From: Symbiodinium natans
Taxonomy: Eukaryota; Sar; Dinophyceae; Suessiales; Symbiodiniaceae
Direction of reading: 5' to 3'
NCBI GenBank assembly: GCA_905221605.1
Contig: CAJNDS010001336.1
Location: 446,473-506,472 of the forward strand
Length of the DNA stretch: 60,000 nt
The notes beneath the pieces are model-generated. The model saw nothing but the letters and a program-made list of their open reading frames with translations. It was not told the DNA's origin and did not search any database. Shown one piece after another: positions 53,124 to 60,000 of the stretch. Position 1 is the first letter of the stretch. The number at the start of each line of letters is the position of its first letter. The position numbers and the translations under genes are program-made.

Positions 53124-53206
53124 CCTCTTCTGGGTCCTGCTCCAAGTCTTCTGGACCAGGGTCGTCGGAGGCCACCTTGGGCACGGCGCCGGAGATTGAA
53201 GAGGTT
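53124..53206 (-). CDS. Candidate exon, acidic linker SSISGAVPKVASDDPGPEDL
   Basis: 83 nt between acceptor CCCAAG and a GT donor; the downstream intron begins in the long CCCTAAA tract at 52.6-53.1 kb (plus strand). Low-complexity acidic peptide ending EQDPEE, no family. Confidence 0.45.
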
Positions 53207-53898
53207 CTTGGGGGTTTAAGGGGGGGTTTCGGGTTTAGGGTTTAGGGTTTAGAGATTTAGGGTTTAAGGTTTGTAGGGTTTGTGGCTTAGGCTAGGGCTT
53301 GTAGGATTTTAAGGGTTGGATTTTATTTGGGTCTGTGGGGTCTGTGCAGGTGTTTGTTTGGGGCTTTCAGGGCTTGTAGGGCTGAGGTTTAGAGTTTGGA
53401 GTTGTTCTGGGTTTCTAGGGCTTATAGAGTTTTTGTAGGGCTTTTAGGACATCGGTTTAGGGTTTAGGGCTTAGAGGGCGAAAAAAAAGGACTTGAGAGT
53501 TGATAGGGTAAGCCTGGACTTAAGGCTGACTTAAGGCTCGGGGTTTGATGAGGATAGGTGCCTTCTTGGGGCTTCCCCCCCCACACCCCTAAACCCTAAA
53601 CCCTAAACCTTCCGTCTGAGGTTAAGGGTATTTGGGGCTGGCTTAGAGCTTCGGGCTTCGGGCTTAGGGCTTAGGGTTTAGGGCTTAGGGCTTAGGGTTT
53701 AGGGTTTAGGGTTTAGGGTTTAGGGTTTAGGGTTAGGGGCTTATGGTGACTGCGGGCCTTTTGTCTGCAGGCACTTTGGCTCCTTCGTAGTGAGACTAGC
53801 TAAGGACCGGTCGTTGTCCAAGTCTCACTCGACAGGAGTCTTGGACCGGCACGAGTCAACAGTTTAGGGTTTGGGGTTTAGGGTTTAGGGTTTGGGGT

Positions 53899-54324
53899 TT
53901 AGGGTTTTGTGCGTTGTGAGACTGTGGCTATGTTGAGAAATGCAATCGAATTGGACTGCCTTTGCTGAATCAGCTGCTCCAACATGGCAGCAATCTTGGA
54001 ATCCTGGACGGCGTTAACAAGACTCGGCAGAGACAACCAAGGCTGCACAGGCGACCTCGCTTTCCGTGCGCATGATGTCTCGCGTGCAGTCATGTAGGTG
54101 CGGATGAACTCCTCCATGCTCTCACCCGAGAAGCCTCTCACCACAATCTCGCAACCCGTGCTCTGCGTGTCCACGAAATGCGTTGCGCGGCGGGAGATCT
54201 TATCCGACCGTGCGACCACGCACATGCGGACTTCGCCAGGGTGCCTACTCTTGCTGAGCACTTGAATGATGGGTTTGATGAGTTTGGTACCCTCCCTGCC
54301 TTCCAGCCAGCTGGCAAAGCCCAT
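53899..54324 (-). pseudogene. Possible NACHT/STAND NTPase fragment
   Basis: 141 codons, AT/GC balance unlike the exon islands. The order KLIKPIIQVLSKS, VRMCVVARSD, then CEIVVRGFSGESMEEFIRTY resembles the sensor-1 region and following helix of NACHT-type ATPases (v.vtSR, then i.v.GFs.e...eyi). No Walker A or B motif is present; a stop lies just upstream and a GA/GAAA satellite follows it. The end falls in a TTTAGGG array. The family call is tentative. Confidence 0.33.
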
Positions 54325-54584
54325 TGATTTCTTGTGGCAAACAGTTTTTGCAACCTAACAAGGCCGCAAGGTGCTCCAACCCTTCTCGTACCTGGCGGTG
54401 TCGGTCCACCAGCTCGCAAACTGAGAGGGACTTGTGAAGCCATGTGCGAGAGCCTTAGGGGGGCGGCAGAAACCGCTCGGGAATTTAGATGTCTTGATCG
54501 CAAAACGCCCTGCTTTCCCGCAACACTTGTGACTCGGAGAGAGGTGGGGAGGCAGAAGCGGCAAGATAGACAGAAAGGGAGAGC

Positions 54585-54586
<2 letters not shown>

Positions 54587-54616
<30 letters not shown>

Positions 54617-54686
54617 AGAAAAGAAAGAAGAAAAGAAAGAAGAAAAGAAAGAAGAAAAGAAAGAAGGAAAGAAAGAAGGAAAGAGC

Positions 54687-54720
<34 letters not shown>

Positions 54721-54765
54721 CAAAGAGAGAGCGAGCGCGACAGAGAGAGAGAGAGAGAGACAGTG
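54587..54765. repeat. GAAA/GA polypurine satellite
   Basis: GAAA, GAAGAAAA and GA units, strongly purine on the plus strand; the source of the 197- and 226-codon low-complexity ORFs. Confidence 0.93.
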
Positions 54766-54995
54766 AAACAAGCGTCTTTACGGTCGCGGACTCTGAGGCT
54801 AGCTGATATTGCGGGCATATTCAGAAATCACGATCTACACGGCCACTTCAGGCAAGTCTCAAAATCTACATACAAGGAGAGCCGAATTCTGCGCGATCTG
54901 AGTCGCAGACATTTTAGGGCTTTGTAGGGTAGTTGGATGAGAGGCTTAACTCTCGGTTCCACATCCCTTGTGAACCCGAAACCTAAACCTGATCT

Positions 54996-55109
54996 ACTAG
55001 ACCCAGAAGCAGCCTGGGAATGCAAAGGGTACCCTTTTTTGGTTTACAGAGGTTGTAAGGAAACCTGAACCCCAAAAAGGGAAGAAGCGCCTAGTCTGGG
55101 TCCTAGTCT
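54996..55109. mobile_element. MITE-like element, family B copy 5
   Basis: ACTAGACCCAGAAGCAGCC left and CTGGGTCCTAGT right, perfectly complementary over ten bases. Confidence 0.68.
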
Positions 55110-55215
55110 AACTGCACTTGATAACACTGAAGCCCATGCTATCTATTGATTGCGTCTCCCGCTAGGTGACTACGTGGAAATCTCTTGTGCCCGCTTCTCG
55201 TCATGAACTCACAAT

Positions 55216-55320
55216 TTGGGATGTTCAACCTTATACTAGCAGTCCTTAACAGGGATTATAATGGGGGGGGGGCACTAGAATCCCCACTAAGGAGTCAGTG
55301 TAAGGGGGAACATCCCAACC
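55216..55320. mobile_element. MITE-like element, family D copy 5
   Basis: TTGGGATGTTCAACCTTATA and inverted TAAGGGGGAACATCCCAA, 18-bp ends. Confidence 0.72.
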
Positions 55321-55689
55321 TAAACCCTAAACCCTGGACCCTAATGCCTAAACTAAACCCCAAACCCTGAGAGCTGCGTTTAGGGTTTAGGGTTTAGGGT
55401 TTAGGGTGTATGGATGCTATTAAACTGATCCTTGTTTCGCAAATTATTGTGAGCACTCAAAGGACACGAAAGCGATCTCTTCAACAAAGAGCCGCAAAGC
55501 GCAACACCGACGGCCAAATATTATAGGGGCCTTCATGATGACAAATGGTGTTTTGTCTGAATTATTGTTTATTATTCTTGTTTCGTTTTTATTGTTTGGG
55601 TGGGGGGGTGTTCTTATGTCCTATCTGCTTAAGAACCCCCCCCCCCAAAAAAAAAAAAAAAAAAAAAAACTTCGAACATCCCCACCCTC

Positions 55690-56062
55690 TCGTGATAGAG
55701 ATACTCTAGGGTTGGGCATTCCAGGAATGGGTTGGGCACTCCAGGAATACTCTGGGCTAGGCACTCCGGGGACACTCTGGGGTTGGGCACTCCGGGGAGA
55801 CTCTGGGGTTCGGGCGACTCTGGGGTTGGGCGGGACACTCTGGGGTTGGGCACTGGGGTGGGCAATCCGGGAGACTCTGGGGCTGGCAATCCGGGAACAT
55901 TCTGGGGCACTCCGGGGACACTTTTGGGTTGGGCACTCTAGGGAGACTCTGGGTTGGACACTTCAGGGAGACTCTGGCCGGACACTCTGGGGTTGGGCAC
56001 TCCAGGGAGACTCTGGGTGGACACTCCGAGGATACTTTGGGGTTGGGCACTCCGATGAGTGA
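55690..56062. repeat. 26-30 bp minisatellite
   Basis: About 14 units of GGGTTGGGCACTCCGGGGA-type with GACTCTG inserts. It keeps frames open on both strands by chance. Confidence 0.9.
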
Positions 56063-56169
56063 GGAGTAGACCGGGCGGGGAGAAGAGTTCCGGGCGAGGA
56101 GAAGAGTTGAGTCTAAAATCTATCAACCCCACACCGAGGGTGAGAAAAACACACACACACACATTCTTC

Positions 56170-56295
56170 CTTACAAGGGTAATACAGGGATAATTATCTT
56201 TGATTTTTTGGAGGTGTCCTTCAGCAAATGGTAGAATCACCGTTTAGGGCTATACAAGGATAATTATCTTGAATTTTTGGGGGGTCCTTAAGCAC
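56170..56295. repeat. Diverged direct duplication
   Basis: Two about 50-bp copies sharing AGGGATAATTATCTT/GGATAATTATCTTGA and CCTTAAGCACATGGTA. Confidence 0.8.
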
Positions 56296-56424
56296 ATGGT
56301 AGTTCATATAGGGGCTTCAATACTTAGAGTAGGGTTTTTGGGGGTTCTTGGAGTATAAATACAAAGGGACCACAAGGGAATACTATTAGTAGTTGTTCTG
56401 ACCCCTGTATTATAGTAGATTCAC

Positions 56425-56464
56425 CCTGAAGCGTACACGACACGCCGCCTCCTCGGCGGTCGCC
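56425..56464 (-). CDS. Candidate exon, frame uncertain
   Basis: Open island between acceptor GCTCAG and donor GTGAATC. Two frames are open (ATAEEAACRVRF and GDRRGGGVSCTLQ). An inverted-repeat element related to those at 39.75 and 45.25 kb lies just left. Confidence 0.3.
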
Positions 56465-56671
56465 CTGAGCATGGCACCTGCTCAAGTCTTGGCTGGGTGG
56501 GGAGGGTTTAGGGTTTGGAGTTTGCGGTTTGGGGTTAGGGGTTTAGTTAGGGTTTAGGGTTTAGGGTTTAGGGTTTAAGGGTTTAAGGGTTTAAGGGTTT
56601 AAGGGTTCAGGGTTCAGGGTTCAGGGTTTAGGGTTTAGGGTTTAGGGCCCTCCACACCCCCAAAACCCGAC

Positions 56672-56760
56672 AGCAGCAAGGGCACCATTCAAGTCGCCAT
56701 TCTCGGCGCGCAGCGCGCGTATTGCCCGTGTGCGCTCGACGCCCGCCTCGCGGCAGAAGG
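56672..56760 (-). CDS. Exon encoding a UBA-type helical segment
   Basis: 89 nt after acceptor CCCTAAAG, ending at donor GTCGGG. The peptide FCREAGVERTRAIRALRAEN, followed by GDLNGALAAV, matches the UBA pattern (G..r..AirAL.a..GDln.Al). UBA domains bind ubiquitin or act in translation-associated complexes. The assignment rests on the short motif only. It is alone; no flanking domain helps. Confidence 0.5.
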
Positions 56761-56919
56761 CTTTAGGGTCCAGGACCTAAACCTGAAAGCCTAAACCCTA
56801 AACTACACACTAAACCCCCATTCCCTAAACCCCTGAATCCTAAACCCTAAACCCTACACCCTAAATCTCTGAATCCTAAACCCTAAACCCTAAACCCTAA
56901 ACCCTACCTGCACCCCAAC

Positions 56920-56969
56920 CCTGGAGGGAGCTTCTTGTCGGCTTGGACGTTGAAGGGGTTGAGATGCAC
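56920..56969 (-). CDS. Candidate exon, VHLNPFNVQADKKLPP
   Basis: Clear acceptor TTCTTCAG; telomeric arrays on both sides in the usual orientation (C-rich left, G-rich right). The peptide looks coding but is not assigned. The donor (GTTGGG) gives a phase that does not match the next exon, so one of the two limits is wrong or a microexon is missing. Confidence 0.45.
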
Positions 56970-58774
56970 CTGAAGAACCCAACACCCCCCCCCCGTTCCC
57001 TCCCCAGCCTGGCTTTCTGCAGGTTTAGGGTTTAGGGTTTATTGCTTAGGGTTTAGGGTTTGCTCTCTTGCCTGAGGGGCCCTGAGCCCTCAGAGTCTAG
57101 GGGACTCTGGCGCAGCCCAAGACTCTAAGCTCCCCCCAAAAAAACCTGGACTTACCAAAACCAAAACACAGGAAAAGCCTCTTCCCTAAAGGGCAGGATT
57201 CGGGTTTCGTAAGGACCCCCCCCCCCCCAAAAAAAAGAAAACAAAAAAAACAACTTTATTATCAACAAATAGAAAGGCTTGGGCTTCTCAGTAGGAGTCT
57301 TGCTACGGGATCCCATACTTGGAGGTTCGTGAGTACTTACCCTAAACCCTAAACCCTAAACCCTTAAACCCAACTTACAAGTAGGGCTCTAAAGTGAGGT
57401 AACCGACTCTGCATCTCCATTTCGGCTGCGGATATCCGCAAGTCTAGCTACCTCCAAGAACCTGCCCCCCGGTCCCCCATCCAAAACAAGGAACACCCAA
57501 ATCCCTAAAGACCCTAAATGCACTAACAACAACCCTAAAAGCCCTAAAAAAGACCGAAACCCAGAAGCCCCCTTCCATCATAAGGAATCAAGGGGGGGTT
57601 TAGGGTTTAGGGTTTAGGGTGGAAGGGAGGGAAGTGTAAGGGCCCCATAGCTTCATAACCCCAAATAAGCCTTAGTAAGCCCCTAGTAAGGGAATATGGG
57701 GCCCGTACATCCCCCCCCCCCCTGGTTCCTTATGATATCTACATGTTTGATGCCTCCATGAGTATCATCAGCTTCTGCTCCTCATCCTCCAAGTAACTTG
57801 CTCCCTAAACCCAAAACCCAAAACCCCCAAACCCCCTAAAACCCTAGAACCCCAAAATTAACATCCTGACCCCTCAGCCCGAGACCCTAAACCCGAAGGC
57901 GATAAGGTCATAGACTCCCTAGACTCCTCAACCCGACCTACTTAATGAAGGGGTTCAGATTAGGGTAGTCGGATGTAGGGCTTGGTGGGGGGCCCTATTT
58001 TGTTTGAATGGGAATGTGGGGCTAGCTTACAGATATGCAGGCTTGCATGGGGACACTGCCGCAATTCTACCCTCGGCCCTAAACCCTGAACAACCCTGAA
58101 CCCACGAAGGGAGCCTAAACGACACAAGTAGAACTCAGCCAGCGGAAAACCCTATTCCGACATCTGGAGCAAAACCAGCCCGCCTAAGACATCCGAAGGA
58201 CACCCTAAAACCAAACAACAAGGGTTTGGGTGGTTCTAGTTGTGGTTAGAAGTACACTAAATTGGGTTTGAGCATAGGCTAGCTGAGCTAGCTCGACTCA
58301 GCTAAACCCCACATGAAAATCGCTCAACGTTCTTCTCCCAAAGCCCAGGAAAAAAAGAAAAAACAAAAGGTTCGACTTTACAATTCCCACAAAGTAAAGA
58401 AGCCTCAACAAGTATAAAAAGTTCATCCTAAACCACGAACCCCCCCAAAACCCAAAACTCGGTTAAAGTTCACAAGTTGGCTTCTCAATCACCATAAATC
58501 TCTACCCTAAACCCTAAACCCTAAACCCTAAACCCTAAACCCTAACTCCTAGAAAGCCCCAGGTCTTCAGGAGCCTAGGAAAAAAGCAGGACCCCTGTCA
58601 TGGTTTAAGCCCCCAAGCCTCAAACCCCAAACCCTAAAACCGAAAACCCAGAACCTTAAAACCCCCAAACCTGAAACCTAAAACTAGATCCTAAACCCTA
58701 AACCCTAAACCCTAAACCCTAAAACCTAACCTAAAACCCCAATAGCAAGGAAGCAACTTCGTATCCCAAAGGTC

Positions 58775-58817
58775 CTGAGCTGCCCCGGCATCGCTGGAGT
58801 CGGGCGCGCCCTCACGG
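58775..58817 (-). CDS. Candidate exon, REGAPDSSDAGAAQ
   Basis: Begins after acceptor ACACGAG; phase agrees with the exon at 59238-59278. The frame stays open beyond this point (DLWDTKLLPC), so the 3' limit is uncertain. Family unknown. Confidence 0.4.
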
Positions 58818-59237
58818 CTCGTGTTGGGGTCTGGGGTTGAGGGATTTAGGGTTTAGGGTTTAGGGTTTGGGTTTAGGGTTAGGGATCTAGGGTTCTAGGG
58901 GTTTAGGGTTTTAGGGTTTCGAGGTTTGGGGGTGGGATTTAGGGTTTAGGGTTTCGGGGATTTAGGGGACTTGGGCGGTTGAGGGTTTTTAAGTTTAGGA
59001 GACTTAGGAGGTTTAGGGTTTAATTGGTTTAGGGGATTCAGGAGGCTTAGCTTAAGGCCCTCGGTTTCGGGGTGTCTTAGTGGGCGCTTGGAGTCTTCTG
59101 GGTGTCTAGGGGTTTGGAGCTTCCCGAATTTGGGGGGGATTTAGGGTTTAGGGTTTAGGGTTTAGGGTTTAGGTTCTTAAGTAAGGGGCTTAAAGAGGTG
59201 TCAGCAGCGCACAGTCAGACCGGGGTCCTCCGTGGAC

Positions 59238-59278
59238 GGCCCGCCGCGGCGCCGCAGCTCGACCACGCGCTCCAAGTC
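59238..59278 (-). CDS. Candidate exon, DLERVVELRRRGG
   Basis: Acceptor CTCCAG, phase 0 start matching the exon at 59794-59847. A GT donor after GGGCC gives phase 2, which fits the next exon; a second GT donor at 59220 is possible. Helical, arginine-rich peptide of unknown family. The array flanks are inverted compared with most exons. Confidence 0.45.
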
Positions 59279-59324
59279 CTGGAGCCCTGAACCCGAAAAC
59301 ATAGAATCCCCAACCCCCAAACCC

Positions 59325-59435
59325 CAAACCCCAAACCCTAAACCCTAAACCCTAAACCCTAACCCTAAACCCTAAACCCTAAACCCTAAACCCTAAACCC
59401 TAAACCCTAAACCCTAAACCCTAAACCCTAAACCC
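59325..59435 (-). repeat. CCCTAAA array
   Basis: Fifteen units in the intron between exons 59794 and 59278. Confidence 0.95.
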
Positions 59436-59635
59436 TAGCTTGGGGGTTTTTATAGGGTCTAGGGTGGTAGTGTGTTGGGGTTGAGTCTTTAGGGTGTTCG
59501 GGTTCGAGCAGGTTTTTGAAAACGGGCATCCTAATTACTCTGGAAGGGCCCCCGCAGTTGCAAGGGTGTTGGGGGTTCGGTTGTTCGGATTCCAAGACAG
59601 CTACCACCCCCCACAACCCAAATCTCAAAAAACCG

Positions 59636-59776
59636 AACCCTGAACCCTGAACCCTGAACCCTGCACCCTGAACCCTGAACCCTGAACCCTGAACCCTGAA
59701 CCCTGAACCCTAAACCCTAAACCCTAAACCCTAAACCCTAAATCCTAAATCCTAAACCCTAAACCCTAAACCCTAC
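59636..59776 (-). repeat. CCCTGAA then CCCTAAA array
   Basis: About ten CCCTGAA units followed by CCCTAAA; left flank of exon 59794-59847. Confidence 0.94.
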
Positions 59777-59793
59777 CCCCCAAACTCCCCAAC

Positions 59794-59847
59794 TCCCAGA
59801 TGGTCGGGTCGCTCCTTCACCGCCTGCCAGTCCTCCTTCATCCAGGC
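59794..59847 (-). CDS. Candidate exon, AWMKEDWQAVKERPDHLG
   Basis: A 54-nt open segment, phase 0-0, after acceptor CTCCAG and before donor GTTGGG. Its upstream side is G-rich on the plus strand and its downstream side CCCTAAA-rich, as for most exons here. Family not recognised; charged helical character. Confidence 0.5.
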
Positions 59848-59904
59848 CTGGAGGGGTTACGGGTTCAGGCATAGGGTTTAGGGCTTCCAGGGGTTTAAGG
59901 GCTC

Positions 59905-60000
59905 AACTCTAAACCCTAAACTCTGAACCCTAAACCCTAAACCCTAAACCCTAAACCCTAAACCCTAAACCCTAAACCCTAGCCCTAAACCCGAAACCCT
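59905..60000 (-). repeat. CCCTAAA array at window edge
   Basis: Continues beyond the window. Confidence 0.94.

Noticed and set aside
54138-54927. ORFs of 226, 197 and 138 codons
   Set aside because: Open only because of the GAAA/GA polypurine satellite (Lys/Arg/Glu or Leu/Ser/Phe runs).
55535-56062. 175-codon plus ORF
   Set aside because: Minisatellite translation with a poly-A (lysine) run; frame varies with unit length.
1-60000. Window as a chromosome end or subtelomere
   Set aside because: Arrays are short, alternate in orientation dozens of times and bracket in-phase exons; a telomere would be one long, single-orientation array.
1-60000. tRNA, rRNA or snRNA genes
   Set aside because: No cloverleaf with TTCGA arm, no rRNA-like conserved block and no spliced-leader sequence was seen on either strand by eye.

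Overview
The window looks like nuclear DNA of an alveolate, most probably a dinoflagellate. Reasons: the dominant repeat is the TTTAGGG/CCCTAAA telomere-type heptamer; almost every coding segment I can defend lies on the minus strand; exons are tiny (25-120 nt) with introns of roughly 0.2-1.5 kb; and the best junctions use GT or GC donors with AG acceptors, a mix typical of dinoflagellates. The species is not determinable by eye. No bacterial-style genes, rRNA, tRNA or CRISPR were found.

At first sight the 60 kb is only degenerate telomeric repeat with meaningless ORFs. Between the arrays, however, sit short GC-rich islands whose minus-strand translations join, in phase, into recognisable domains. 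The reconstruction uses 74 candidate exons. The best chains are: (i) 49.0-45.4 kb, eight phase-consistent exons carrying a FYVE-like zinc finger; (ii) 41.7-37.7 kb, the C-terminal half of a Neuralized homology repeat (NHR); (iii) 23.8-14.2 kb, eleven exons encoding a complete NHR; (iv) 8.4-3.0 kb, six exons encoding most of another NHR. An exon at 56.7 kb resembles a UBA-type helix bundle. Whether this is one very long gene or several unidirectional genes cannot be settled here; transcription runs from 60 kb towards 1.

Most islands have CCCTAAA-type sequence on their left and TTTAGGG-type sequence on their right (plus strand). Read in the sense of transcription, introns therefore tend to begin with GTTTAGGG arrays and end with CCCTAAAC...AG arrays. 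The telomeric repeats are thus intron ends in inverted orientation, able to pair with each other. This is the most striking observation of the window. Between the arrays lie families of short inverted-repeat (MITE-like) elements, AT, GT and GA microsatellites and poly-G tracts.

Five further minus-strand domain fragments do not follow the exon pattern: a tyrosine recombinase C-terminus (21.4-21.7 kb), an RNase H-like piece (43.5-43.9 kb), an endonuclease/exonuclease/phosphatase piece (2.5-2.7 kb), an OTU-protease piece (29.8-30.0 kb) and a possible NACHT/STAND piece (53.9-54.3 kb). They look like decayed mobile-element or gene relics.

All exon limits were deduced by eye from AG acceptors, GT/GC donors and phase. 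They are predictions and need transcript support. Sequence between listed exons is intron: degenerate CCCTAAA/TTTAGGG text plus the listed repeats, with nothing else I can support.
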